From NCBI GenBank assembly GCA_020635565.1, contig JACJZN010000008.1, positions 1-64,000 on the forward strand: a stretch of 64,000 nucleotides of DNA, read 5' to 3'. Positions 42,348 to 50,569 of the stretch are shown here, one piece after another (positions within the stretch are counted from its first letter, which is position 1; the number at the start of each line of letters is the position of its first letter). Below the pieces are notes generated by a model. The model saw nothing but the letters and a program-made list of their open reading frames with translations. It searched no databases and was not told where the DNA came from. This stretch comes from Flavobacteriales bacterium (GTDB taxonomy: Bacteria > Bacteroidota > Bacteroidia > Flavobacteriales_D > Parvicellaceae). The translations under genes were made by a program, and so were the position numbers.

Positions 42348-42370
42348 TTTGCGCAAAGGTATTACTTTTG
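42348..42370. promoter_or_regulatory. Back-to-back promoters for rnpB and the S4 gene
   Basis: TACTTTTG (42363-42370, plus) fits a -7 element for rnpB, with a TTG at 42344-42346 upstream. CAAAGGTA (42354-42361) reads TACCTTTG on the minus strand and fits the S4 gene. The palindrome TTTGCGCAAA (42348-42357) lies across the minus element and also occurs before gcdH. Confidence 0.5.
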
Positions 42371-42374
42371 CAAA

Positions 42375-42672
42375 GCCAAACCGTTCTATCGCTACTGATT
42401 TATCAGTGGAGGAAAGTCCGGACACCATAGGACAGCATAGTGGGTAACGCCCATCACTGAGACCGAAAGGTTTTGGGAGGACAAGTGCAACAGAAAGGAT
42501 GTACAGGTAATGCTGTAGTGAAATCAGGTAAACTCTATGTGGTGAAATGCTATGTATATCGGCTATTAAGGGTGGTCCGCCCGTTGTCGAGGGGTAAGCA
42601 GCTAGAGTGTATTGGCAACAATGCACCCAGATAAATGATAGAACCAGACAGAATCCGGCTTATAGGTTTGGC
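42375..42672 (+). ncRNA. rnpB: RNase P RNA, class A
   Basis: The catalytic RNA of RNase P, about 298 bases. The P1 helix pairs GCCAAACC (42375-42382) with GGTTTGGC (42665-42672). Conserved blocks are GAGGAAAGTCCGGACACC (42409 on), ACAGAAA with a following GGTGAAA-like P10/11 part, GGGTAAGCAGC, and ACAGAATCCGGCTTAT near the 3' end. A run of T follows P1, as for a terminator. The protein partner is rnpA at 33402-33782. Confidence 0.96.
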
Positions 42673-42685
42673 GTTTTTTTTCTTT

Positions 42686-43996
42686 TTAATTGGTGATCAT
42701 CTTCATGAGCTGAGCACAGGCAATGGCACCATAAGTTCCAACTGCGTAACCTAGAATTGCCATTAACGCACCAACTGAAGCTAGGGAAGGATCAAATGCA
42801 GATGCTACGACCGGAGCAGATGCAGCTCCACCTATGTTTGCTTTTGATCCTACGGCAACATAGAACAAGGGAGCTTTGATCAATTTAGCAATACCAAGCA
42901 TAACAAGAACATGTATGATCATCCAGATGACGCCTAATACGATCAACATGGGCTTATCGAAGGCTTGAGCAATGTCCATTTTTAAACCAATTGTGGCCAC
43001 AAGTATATAGATAAATACACTTCCGATCTTAGAAGCCCCTGCTCCTTCATATCTTCTGATTTTCGTGAATGAAAGGCTCAATCCAATCGTGGTGGTCAGC
43101 ACAACTAACCACAGAAAACCTGACGCGAAGGGATGATCTACTCCCAGCCACTGACCCATTCCTTCGGCTATAAAGGCGCTTAAATAATGTGAAATGCCTA
43201 CCGCTCCAAATGCAATTGCCATGATTACCATAAGATCGGTTGTGGTTGCCACTTTTGCAGTGGAAGATTGGTAGTCTTTGATCCGGTTTTTCAAATTCTC
43301 CATTGCTGAGTTGTCAGCTTTTAACCATTTATCAATCTGCTTATAATATCCAGCACTGAAAAGAAGAACTGCCATCCAGAGATTTGCCACCACAATATCA
43401 ACGGTGACCATTTGACCATATAATTCTTGCTTATACTTGTAGGTTTCAAGCATTGCGGCTTGATTGGCGCCACCACCGATCCAGCTCCCAGCAAGAGTGC
43501 TTAGACCCCTCCAGGTTGCATCGTATTGATTAACTCCATTAGTGATCGTATCAGCAATGACAGTATCCGGAGAAATAAGATCAGTAATGTACATTGCGAT
43601 TGGGCCACCAATGATGACACCAACCGTACCGGCTAGAAACATGACGATAGCTTTCCATCCTAATTTTTTCAAGCCTTCAAAATCTATTCCAAGTGTCATT
43701 AGGACCAGGGCTGCAGGTAACAAATAGGGCTTAGCCAGATTTTGATAAGGTGTTTCTCTGATAGCGGGATCTACAATATGAAATTCAGATAACAGGGCCG
43801 GTAAAAGGTAGCATAATAGTAAAGCAGGGACAAACTTGTAGAATTTTTTCCAGCCCTCTAACGAGCTGGTATAGAATATCGCTCCAAGAATGACAGCTAA
43901 AGCCCCAAATAGAACTGTGCTTTCACTAATGGGAAGGTCAATGAATATTCCATTGATGCTATTGATTGTTTGAGGATCTAGTTGAATGGGTTCCAT
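42686..43996 (-). CDS. DUF819-family membrane protein
   Basis: A 436-residue polytopic protein (about 11 membrane segments) of the DUF819 family, related to YjcL. Typical parts: LPALLSEFHIVDP, AALVLMTLGIDFEGLKKLG, LAGSWIGGGANQAAM, KIRRYEGAGASKIGS, and KANIGGAASAPVVASAFDPSLASVG. The repeated GG/GA-rich helices suggest a transporter with two-fold pseudo-symmetry; the substrate is unknown. It starts 8 bases after the stop of the SpoIIE phosphatase gene, so both may share a transcript. Confidence 0.88.
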   Translation of the reverse strand: MEPIQLDPQTINSINGIFIDLPISESTVLFGALAVILGAIFYTSSLEGWKKFYKFVPALLLCYLLPALLSEFHIVDPAIRETPYQNLAKPYLLPAALVLMTLGIDFEGLKKLGWKAIVMFLAGTVGVIIGGPIAMYITDLISPDTVIADTITNGVNQYDATWRGLSTLAGSWIGGGANQAAMLETYKYKQELYGQMVTVDIVVANLWMAVLLFSAGYYKQIDKWLKADNSAMENLKNRIKDYQSSTAKVATTTDLMVIMAIAFGAVGISHYLSAFIAEGMGQWLGVDHPFASGFLWLVVLTTTIGLSLSFTKIRRYEGAGASKIGSVFIYILVATIGLKMDIAQAFDKPMLIVLGVIWMIIHVLVMLGIAKLIKAPLFYVAVGSKANIGGAASAPVVASAFDPSLASVGALMAILGYAVGTYGAIACAQLMKMITN

Positions 43997-44004
43997 TTTT
44001 GCTT

Positions 44005-45531
44005 TTAAAAGGTAAATCCAATTACAAGAACATCATCCAGCTGCTCAAGATCTCCTTTCCAGTTATTGAATTCCTGATGTAAGAGTTCGTGCTTTTCATT
44101 CCCAGTTTTACCATGAATATCTAAAAGGAGTTTTTTGAAATTTTTATTCAGGAATTTTTTCTGTTTTGGGCCGCCAAATTGATCCGCATAACCATCCGAG
44201 AACATATAAAAGGCATCTCCCTCCTCTGCTTTGATAATAGTTTGGTCAAATTTGCCTTTTTCATAAGCATCTCCACCAGCAACTGGAAATCTATCGCCTT
44301 TATGTTCTATGATTTCTCCATTTCGAACAACGAATAGATCTACCATCCCTCCAGCAAAGACTACTTTTTTATTGATCGGATCTATCTTACAGATACCTAC
44401 TTCCATGCTGTCAGTAGTTTCTGTTCGGTAGCTTTTTACTGTTAAACTTTCCGTGACCTCAATGTCCATTTGATTCATGATCTGATGAGGTTCAAATTCC
44501 GGGTGATGGTTAAAGATACTAGTCAATTTTGACAATCCGATCATACTCATTAATGCACCTGGTATACCATGTCCGGAACAATCTGATAAAGCAACGAGAA
44601 TGTGTTTTTCCGTTTTTCTTATCCAATAGAAGTCACCACTTACCTTTTCCTTAGGCTGGTAGAAAACAAAAGAATTTGGGAGGATCTTGTTGAAAATAGC
44701 TTTTGAAGGAAGCATGGTTTCCTGGATCTGTCCGGCATAATTTAAACTCTCCTGAAGATCTTTATTTCTTTCCTCGATCAGTTGATTACGTTCTTCAATT
44801 AGTTCTTTTTGCTCATAAAGTTCGAGTTTAAGATCCTCATCTTCTTTTAGAACGCTTCTTACATAGGGATAAAGAATTCCTGCAATAACCAGGATAACTA
44901 TGAACGAGATCAACGCTTGCTGTTTGAATTGATCAAAAGCCATTTTTTTGAAAGCGCCAAATTCAACATCAGCCTGAATAAGCCCAACTACATCTCCATT
45001 GCTATTACGAATTGGATAGAAAGCCGATATCCATTCACCAGTTTCAGAATCATAGGTCTCAATCTTCCCGCCTTCATTCATTTGATCGAGAAGAATGTTC
45101 GGATACATTTCGTACTTATGTCTGAATGTAAACTCTGTAGTATCAGAACTAACTGCATAAAGGAAGATCCGTTCTTCCTCATCGTAGAACATGGTGAAAA
45201 TTCTGGATGATAATTCATTCGCATGCTGCGCAGTTGCCAATGTTTTGGCTAACGCATCGTAATCAGGGTCTTCACCCCAAGCTGAGATATCATCACGCCA
45301 TTGATATTTTTCAGTGAGTTTTTGATGTTGGTCTCCATTGAAGTCAGCACCCAAACCACTGACAATTCCCATAAGTTGATTGAGTACAGCTTCTTCATAA
45401 TTAGCAAGCTGATTGAAATATCCGAAGATCGTAAAAAAAGAGGTGATGCCCAGAATCGTCAAAAAGACGATCAGTAAGATCCTTGTTTTAAGGTTGCCGA
45501 CAATATTTTGAACTATATTCGAAACAGCCAT
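44005..45531 (-). CDS. Membrane-bound SpoIIE-family serine phosphatase
   Basis: A 508-residue sensor phosphatase. A first membrane segment (about 15-37) is followed by an extracytoplasmic sensor domain of 150 residues (dCache/PAS-like, with DSETGEWISAFYPIRNSNGDVVGLIQADV), a second segment (about 190-210), a coiled coil made of ELIEERNQLIEERNKDL, and the PP2C/SpoIIE domain with FYQPKEKVSGDFYWI, VALSDCSGHGIPGALMSM, FAGGMVDLFVV and FYMFSDGYADQFGG. Metal-binding aspartates are present. Substrate unknown; the SiaC-type protein at 48274 is a candidate because SiaA-type phosphatases act on SiaC in Pseudomonas. Confidence 0.92.
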   Translation of the reverse strand: MAVSNIVQNIVGNLKTRILLIVFLTILGITSFFTIFGYFNQLANYEEAVLNQLMGIVSGLGADFNGDQHQKLTEKYQWRDDISAWGEDPDYDALAKTLATAQHANELSSRIFTMFYDEEERIFLYAVSSDTTEFTFRHKYEMYPNILLDQMNEGGKIETYDSETGEWISAFYPIRNSNGDVVGLIQADVEFGAFKKMAFDQFKQQALISFIVILVIAGILYPYVRSVLKEDEDLKLELYEQKELIEERNQLIEERNKDLQESLNYAGQIQETMLPSKAIFNKILPNSFVFYQPKEKVSGDFYWIRKTEKHILVALSDCSGHGIPGALMSMIGLSKLTSIFNHHPEFEPHQIMNQMDIEVTESLTVKSYRTETTDSMEVGICKIDPINKKVVFAGGMVDLFVVRNGEIIEHKGDRFPVAGGDAYEKGKFDQTIIKAEEGDAFYMFSDGYADQFGGPKQKKFLNKNFKKLLLDIHGKTGNEKHELLHQEFNNWKGDLEQLDDVLVIGFTF

Positions 45532-45555
45532 TGAGCGACTAATATACTAATAATA

Positions 45556-46707
45556 CTAATGACGTTCGAATTTGCCTTTTTTGGTTCCTTGATAGAGCGA
45601 AAAGTGTAATAATTTACATTCCTCCGCACCATTGAAGAGCGTGATTTTTGCAGATGGTTTTAACCCAACTCGCTTGATGGCCATTAGATTTCCAGATAGA
45701 ATCCAGGCGTCATAACCTTCGAATGTATGCTTTAAATGTGTTCCGATCTTTGCGTAGAATTCATCTGCATCATAGATGGCTATTCTTCTGTCGTAAGGTG
45801 GGTTGAAAACCATAATACCATGATCGAAGATCTTTTCGCTTTGGAAGAAATCGGCTTTCTCCAATGTGACATTGCCTATTAATTGCGGAACATTCTTCAG
45901 GTTTCGCTTAGCGATTGCCAATGTGCTCAGATCCTGATCGAATCCTTTGATGACTACACGATTTTCCTGTATCGAAGCTTCCGCCTCTTTCATTAGCTCT
46001 TTGTAGCTGTTTTCATCGTAGTCCTTCCACTTTTGAAAACCATATTCATTTCTCACAATACATGGAGCGATATTTTTGGCGATCATTCCGGCTTCGATCG
46101 GAATAGTAGCCGATCCACACATAGGATCAATAAAAGGTTTCTTTTTATCCCACCCGGTTTGAAGAATGATACCAGCAGCTAGGATCTCATTGAGAGGAGC
46201 GGCACCTGTTTTAGTTCGATAGCCTCTTTTAAAAAGTGGAGCTCCACTAGAGTTCAGTAAAACTTCACATTTGGTTTCATTGATCCGAAGTACAATCCGC
46301 AGATCGGGTCTTGATTTATCAATATCAGGTCGTGTGCCTACCGCATCTCTAAATTGATCCACAATGGCATCTTTTGCTTTGAGTGCCACAAATTGTGAGT
46401 GGGTAAACACAGAAGAGTACACAATGGTACTAATAAAGAATGTGGCTTCAGCAGACATGTATTTACCCCAGTTGATCTTTTGGATCTCTCGGTAAAGTTG
46501 TTCTGGATTTTTTGCTTCAAATCGAGCAATTGGTGTCAAGACATCCAACGCAACTCTTGAGAACATATTCACCTTGTACATCAATCGTTGATCTCCCTCA
46601 AAAGCAACAGCTCTTTTGTGAGCTTTAACATTTTTCCCACCAAAGTTTTGAATCTCCTTTTCCAGAAGATCCTCAAGACCTGCAAAAGTTCTAGCGATCA
46701 ATTTCAT
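45556..46707 (-). CDS. THUMP-domain RNA guanine methyltransferase (RlmL-like)
   Basis: A 383-residue methyltransferase with an N-terminal THUMP domain (about 1-155) and a Rossmann methylase. SAM and catalytic motifs: FIDPMCGSATIPIEAGMIA, VIKGFDQDLSTLAIAKRN and NPPYDRR, the NPPY that handles exocyclic N2 of guanine. It is the size of the N-terminal half of E. coli RlmL (m2G2445 of 23S rRNA) and lacks the RlmK half. The exact target is inferred. Confidence 0.9.
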   Translation of the reverse strand: MKLIARTFAGLEDLLEKEIQNFGGKNVKAHKRAVAFEGDQRLMYKVNMFSRVALDVLTPIARFEAKNPEQLYREIQKINWGKYMSAEATFFISTIVYSSVFTHSQFVALKAKDAIVDQFRDAVGTRPDIDKSRPDLRIVLRINETKCEVLLNSSGAPLFKRGYRTKTGAAPLNEILAAGIILQTGWDKKKPFIDPMCGSATIPIEAGMIAKNIAPCIVRNEYGFQKWKDYDENSYKELMKEAEASIQENRVVIKGFDQDLSTLAIAKRNLKNVPQLIGNVTLEKADFFQSEKIFDHGIMVFNPPYDRRIAIYDADEFYAKIGTHLKHTFEGYDAWILSGNLMAIKRVGLKPSAKITLFNGAEECKLLHFSLYQGTKKGKFERH

Positions 46708-46720
46708 TTTCTACCCAATA

Positions 46721-47554
46721 TTATTTATCATCTTTATTTTCAGGCTCGTCTTCATCATCAACGATCTCAAAATCAACATATTCATCTTCCAAATCTACTT
46801 CTTCTTCCTGACTCTGTGCTTGCTGGTTACCAAATGGGTTGGTTCCAAAAGGGTTATTCTTGCCCATATCTCCAAACGGACCAAAATTCCCCATATTCTC
46901 AAAAGGGTTTTTCGGTGGCTTCTTTTGATAAGGTTTGCCAGTTAGTAAGCCAATAACTATTTGAATCAACTCTCCAGTAGCAGAAAGGCCTTTGATCACC
47001 ATACTGATCATAAAGAAAAATCCAATGATGCCTAAGATCCATTTAATTAAAAAAGTGTCGTAAAAGTCATTGATGTTCGTCAGAAACCATAGATTAACCT
47101 TATGATTCACAAGCATTGGAAATTGGAGAGAAATCAGATAAAAGAGTATGATCACTCCAATTATATGTGGTTCATATTTGGTTTTATCTGCAGTACTAAT
47201 GCTGCTCATTTTGCCATTGCGAATCATTGAGAAGGTAGCTTTGAACCCTGCAAATTGTTTTGTTCGTTCATACTTGCCGTATAAATAAAGGTATAAAACC
47301 ATGCCTCCTAAAATATAAAGTAGAGCAGGATTTTGATAAAGATGAGGTTTTTGAGATAGGTATTCACTTGCTTTCAACAAAGTCAAAGAAGCAATAAAAT
47401 AATACTGAATGGTTTTAAGAGCATAGCCTTCCCACGGTTGCTCTTCCCTTCCTGTTCTCAGGATCATCTTTAATCCTTGAGCGATAAAAAACCAAATCAG
47501 GGAAAAGACAACATACACGATCCCCAGATAAAAGATGTATTTAAAATAATCCAT
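46721..47554 (-). CDS. Membrane protein with acidic tail
   Basis: A 277-residue protein with about five hydrophobic segments (around 4-25, 50-65, 80-95, 128-150 and 168-190), then a Pro/Asn/Gly-rich stretch with NPF elements (KNPFEN, NNPFGTNPFGNQ) and a highly acidic tail (EEEVDLEDEYVDFEIVDDEDEPENKDDK). Nothing recognisable from known families. It starts 47 bases before the small gene at 47601 and ends 13 bases before the methyltransferase gene on the same strand. Confidence 0.7.
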   Translation of the reverse strand: MDYFKYIFYLGIVYVVFSLIWFFIAQGLKMILRTGREEQPWEGYALKTIQYYFIASLTLLKASEYLSQKPHLYQNPALLYILGGMVLYLYLYGKYERTKQFAGFKATFSMIRNGKMSSISTADKTKYEPHIIGVIILFYLISLQFPMLVNHKVNLWFLTNINDFYDTFLIKWILGIIGFFFMISMVIKGLSATGELIQIVIGLLTGKPYQKKPPKNPFENMGNFGPFGDMGKNNPFGTNPFGNQQAQSQEEEVDLEDEYVDFEIVDDEDEPENKDDK

Positions 47555-47600
47555 TCCGCAAAGGTAGGATTACCGCAAACATTTGATCAAAAAATTGGAT

Positions 47601-47780
47601 TTATTCTTCGAAAGAAGAATTTAGCTCATCAAACTTCTCAGGAACCGTTTCATCGATATCTGCCTGCTGTTCTTTTTCGATCTGTTCCACATCAGCATCG
47701 TCATGAAAAATTATAAATGCAGTGCCGATAATTGCAACGAGCACGCCCAATACGATCAAAATTCTTTTGGCTAATTTCAT
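47601..47780 (-). CDS. 59-residue acidic membrane-anchored protein
   Basis: A very short gene: ATG at 47780, stop TAA at 47601-47603. The protein MKLAKRILIVLGVLVAIIG... has one membrane segment (about 6-26) and an acidic tail (HDDADVEQIEKEQQADIDE) ending FDELNSSFEE. It is like its upstream neighbour at 47833-48087 in plan (basic start, one helix, acidic tail) though not in sequence. Its open frame, in-frame start and composition support it; no family is known. Tail probably faces the periplasm. Confidence 0.6.
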   Translation of the reverse strand: MKLAKRILIVLGVLVAIIGTAFIIFHDDADVEQIEKEQQADIDETVPEKFDELNSSFEE

Positions 47781-47832
47781 TCTTAATTATTTTAGTTAGA
47801 CAACGTGAAGAATGAAAAAATAGTGCCAGAAA

Positions 47833-48087
47833 TTAAATGTCGTTTGGATCGAATTCTTCGTCAATGCCAAGTGCTTCTTCTAGAGAATCTGCAGCTGCGT
47901 CATTCATTTTAGATTCTGGCAAGTCGGTATTGGCATTTTCTAAGGTTTTGTCAACTTCATCAGCAGTTTCCTCTCCTTGTGCATGATCTTCCTCTGTAGC
48001 TCCACCACCTGTAAGCGCAAGAACAGCAACAGTTCCACCAACTAGAACAACCACTACGGCAACGATAATTAGTATTTTCTTTTTCAT
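47833..48087 (-). CDS. 84-residue acidic membrane-anchored protein
   Basis: MKKKILIIVAVVVVLVGGTVAVLAL is a single membrane helix with a positive start, followed by a 58-residue acidic tail (EEDHAQGEETADEVDKTLEN, DSLEEALGIDEEFDPNDI). No domain is recognised. It and the 59-residue protein next to it, 52 bases downstream, share this plan and probably a transcript. Divergent from the SiaC-type gene, with 186 bases between the starts and no clear promoter match. Confidence 0.7.
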   Translation of the reverse strand: MKKKILIIVAVVVVLVGGTVAVLALTGGGATEEDHAQGEETADEVDKTLENANTDLPESKMNDAAADSLEEALGIDEEFDPNDI

Positions 48088-48273
48088 AACTTTCTAATAG
48101 GTTAGACTGCAAATATAGGGATTATATAATTGTGCAAATCATGTACGTAAACCTGATAGGAATTAATCGCTGGTTTTTTATAATTAATCTGAATAATGGT
48201 CTTTTTTGTAGAAATAAGGGGTGACTTATGATTATTTTTTGGATATTAGCCTAACCAATGTAAACTTTACTTG

Positions 48274-48672
48274 ATGGAGTCACTAATAATAGAAGCAACT
48301 GATACAACGCCTAAAGTTGATTTTAACATCGATTCAGGAGTGTTCAGTATTGAGGGGAAAGCGATCAATAACGATGCTGAAGAGTTTTTTAAGCCAGTAC
48401 TTTTATGGTTGGATGGTTATGTAGGCGCTCCTAATGATGTAACAAACGTTATCGTTAAGTTGGATTATTTCAATATTTCATCGAGCAAGAGAATCCTTTT
48501 TGTATTCTATAAATTGAACGAGTTGATAGATGCAGGTTACAAGGTTAACGTCAAATGGTACTATCATGAGGATGAGGATGATATGTACGAAGTTGGACAG
48601 GATTTTGCTTTCATGGTTAAAGTTCCTTTTGAATTCTGTGAGTATTCTCTTTACGAGAAGGTTTTAGCTTAA
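48274..48672 (+). CDS. SiaC-family (DUF1987) regulatory phosphoprotein
   Basis: A 132-residue protein of the DUF1987/SiaC family. Typical features are IEATDTTPKVDFNIDSGVFSIEGK, then PVLLWLDGY and VIVKLDYFNISSSKRILFVFYKL, where the SSSK region includes the phospho-acceptor Thr/Ser of SiaC-like proteins. In Pseudomonas aeruginosa, SiaC is switched by kinase SiaB and phosphatase SiaA. Start is the ATG at 48274. A SpoIIE-type phosphatase lies 3 kb away; no SiaB- or SiaD-like gene is seen here. Confidence 0.88.
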   Translation: MESLIIEATDTTPKVDFNIDSGVFSIEGKAINNDAEEFFKPVLLWLDGYVGAPNDVTNVIVKLDYFNISSSKRILFVFYKLNELIDAGYKVNVKWYYHEDEDDMYEVGQDFAFMVKVPFEFCEYSLYEKVLA

Positions 48673-48710
48673 TTTATCTTTTTATTGTTGGTTACTTTAT
48701 GCCAACTACT

Positions 48711-48718
48711 TACATTTG
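48711..48718 (+). promoter_or_regulatory. -7 element before the 86-residue protein gene
   Basis: TACATTTG fits TAnnTTTG. Transcription would begin near 48724, which excludes the TTG at 48716 as start codon and favours the in-frame TTG at 48728. Confidence 0.4.
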
Positions 48719-48727
48719 CGGTCTGTT

Positions 48728-48976
48728 TTGAGAACCGTAACTAAAATACCACACCCTAAACTGGATATCAGTATATTCCTTCGAGAGAATAAGTACATCG
48801 TTAAGATCGTGCTGGATCAGTATGAACAGATCTACCGTATGAGTGCTAATGATGTAACAGGAATGGAGGATATGGAAAAAATGGTTTCTGAAGAATTCTT
48901 AAAGAAAGTTTGGATGCGTTTTGTGGAGATGAGTCAAGATCTGAATGCAGCCTTTAAAGCAATCAATACTAATTAA
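48728..48976 (+). CDS. Small conserved-looking protein with non-ATG start
   Basis: A protein of about 82 residues (LRTVTKIPHPKLDISIFLRENKYIVK...), with a mixed beta/alpha plan ending in a helix (KVWMRFVEMSQDLNAAFKAI). No ATG lies between the upstream stop (48665-48667) and the middle of the gene; the candidates are TTG codons at 48716 and 48728, and the promoter position favours the latter. It is directly followed (2 bases) by the OmpH-like gene, suggesting an operon. Family unknown. Confidence 0.65.
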   Translation: MRTVTKIPHPKLDISIFLRENKYIVKIVLDQYEQIYRMSANDVTGMEDMEKMVSEEFLKKVWMRFVEMSQDLNAAFKAINTN

Positions 48977-48978
48977 TC

Positions 48979-49614
48979 ATGGATATTAAAAAACTGACCA
49001 TTATAAACATTGTGCTAATAATAGCTGTTGTTATTTTATTCGTTATGCATTTTGCGTGTGGGGGCAATTGTGCTAATCCAGACGCTGCTTCTTCTGAAGG
49101 AGGAGATAGTGATTCATCTAAAGTAGAAATGGTAAAGCATGATGGTGCTGGTGCAAGGATTGCTTGGGTTAATAGTGATACTGTTTCCAAATACTATCTT
49201 GCTACAACAGCGTTGCAAAATGGATTGATGGAAGAACAGGCGGCTGCAGAGGCTCAGTTGAAGGCTTTGGAAGATAAATACATGAAGAAGGAAAAGGCTT
49301 TTGCAGATGTGGCAAAGATTCTTGGTCCAACAGAATATCAGATGAAGCTTCAGGAGTTGGAAACATTACAGAATGAGTATGTTCAGACACAGCAAGTACT
49401 TCAGATGAAACTAGCTCAGATCGAACAGGATAAGTATTACGGTTTCTTTGAACTGACGCACAAATACATGAGAGAGATTGGAAAGGAACTGGGGTATGAT
49501 TATATTTTCAGTTACAGACTGGAGGGGCAATTGATCTATGCAAACAAAGATCATGATGTAACTTACGAAGTTATCGATATGCTGAATGATGCATACGAAC
49601 ACGCTGGAGAGTAA
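48979..49614 (+). CDS. OmpH/Skp-like periplasmic chaperone
   Basis: A 211-residue protein with a membrane anchor or signal at the start (about 5-25, LTIINIVLIIAVVILFVMHFACG) and a domain of the OmpH/Skp type: ARIAWVNSDTVSKYYLA, then a long coiled coil (about 65-150, EEQAAAEAQLKALEDKYMKKE) and a closing strand DYIFSYRLEGQLIYANKDHDVT. Skp holds unfolded outer membrane proteins in the periplasm. The N-terminus here looks like an uncleaved anchor or a lipoprotein-like HFACGG site; both are possible. Confidence 0.8.
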   Translation: MDIKKLTIINIVLIIAVVILFVMHFACGGNCANPDAASSEGGDSDSSKVEMVKHDGAGARIAWVNSDTVSKYYLATTALQNGLMEEQAAAEAQLKALEDKYMKKEKAFADVAKILGPTEYQMKLQELETLQNEYVQTQQVLQMKLAQIEQDKYYGFFELTHKYMREIGKELGYDYIFSYRLEGQLIYANKDHDVTYEVIDMLNDAYEHAGE

Positions 49615-49617
49615 TCG

Positions 49618-50157
49618 ATGTATATTTCAAGACAGAAGAAGGAGGATAATATTGCCGAGTACGTACTGTACATGTGGCAGATTGAAGATGTGATCAGGGC
49701 ATGCGGGCTTGAACTTTCAAAAATTGAAAAGACAATCATAGCTCAACAAGAATTGTCTGACTTGCAGAGAGAAGAACTCAAGAACTGGTATAAGGATCTG
49801 TGCAATCGAATGAAGATCCAGAAAATCGAACAAGTTGGTCATTTGAATGAAGTTGAAGATGTTGTTGAGGAGCTAAGTATGCTTCATAATAACTTGCTAA
49901 CTTACTACAAAGATGAACGCTATATAGAGGTATATTCTTTGGTTGAGCGGTTTATCGATGAATTCAAGAAAGTTTCTAATAATCCAACAGCGTCTAATAT
50001 TGAAGTGCTCTTTAGTGCGTTATATGCTAAATTGATACTTAAAATACAAGGAAAGGATATCTCTTCTTCTACAGAAGAGGCTTTTCAGGCTTTCAGAAAT
50101 GTTCTGGCCTATCTTGCTGCTAAATATAAGCAGCTTCAAACGGGTGAATTGCAGTAA
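49618..50157 (+). CDS. DUF4924-family protein
   Basis: A 179-residue, all-helical protein matching DUF4924, a Bacteroidota family. Typical start: RQKKEDNIAEYVLYMWQIEDVIRAC; later SMLHNNLLTYYKDERYIEVYS and SALYAKLILKIQGKDISSSTEEAF. No signal peptide, so cytoplasmic. The function is unknown. It starts 3 bases after the OmpH-like stop, which makes 48728-50157 a likely three-gene operon. Confidence 0.85.
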   Translation: MYISRQKKEDNIAEYVLYMWQIEDVIRACGLELSKIEKTIIAQQELSDLQREELKNWYKDLCNRMKIQKIEQVGHLNEVEDVVEELSMLHNNLLTYYKDERYIEVYSLVERFIDEFKKVSNNPTASNIEVLFSALYAKLILKIQGKDISSSTEEAFQAFRNVLAYLAAKYKQLQTGELQ

Positions 50158-50309
50158 AATAGGTGTTCTGCATGCGTACTAATTGGTTTGCAATCTCTTG
50201 GATATTAACGATTTGAACCAAAATGAGGATAACTTTCAGTAAAAGTGCTTTGCCGAGTACTTAAAATCTATTTTATTTGCACCTGAATTAATCATTAAAA
50301 CAAGAAAAA

Positions 50310-50543
50310 ATGTCAGATGTTAAATCAAGAGTAGTCGCAATTATCGTGGATAAATTGGGCGTTGATGAAGGAGAAGTTACTCCAGAAGCTAGTTTCACTA
50401 ACGACCTGGGAGCAGATTCTCTGGATACAGTGGAATTGATCATGGAATTCGAAAAAGAATTCAACATTGCTATCCCAGATGAGCAAGCTGAAAACATCCA
50501 AACTGTAGGGATGGCGATTAGCTACATCGAGGAAAATATGTAA
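50310..50543 (+). CDS. acpP: Acyl carrier protein
   Basis: The 77-residue carrier of fatty acid synthesis. S37 in GADSLDTVELI takes the 4'-phosphopantetheine. The four-helix plan is normal (VKSRVVAIIVDKLGV, EVTPEASFTNDLGADS, FEKEFNIAIPDEQAE). It is followed 26 bases later by fabF and then rnc, a common order. The 152 bases before it hold a possible promoter (GCTTTGCC ... TTTATTTGC), but the -7 match is imperfect. Confidence 0.97.
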   Translation: MSDVKSRVVAIIVDKLGVDEGEVTPEASFTNDLGADSLDTVELIMEFEKEFNIAIPDEQAENIQTVGMAISYIEENM

Positions 50544-50569
50544 TAACATTTAAGCGAGTTTTAAGAGGT

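Noticed and set aside
42339..42626. N-terminal extension of the S4 protein frame
   Set aside because: It is the antisense of the RNase P RNA; the real start is the ATG at 42338.
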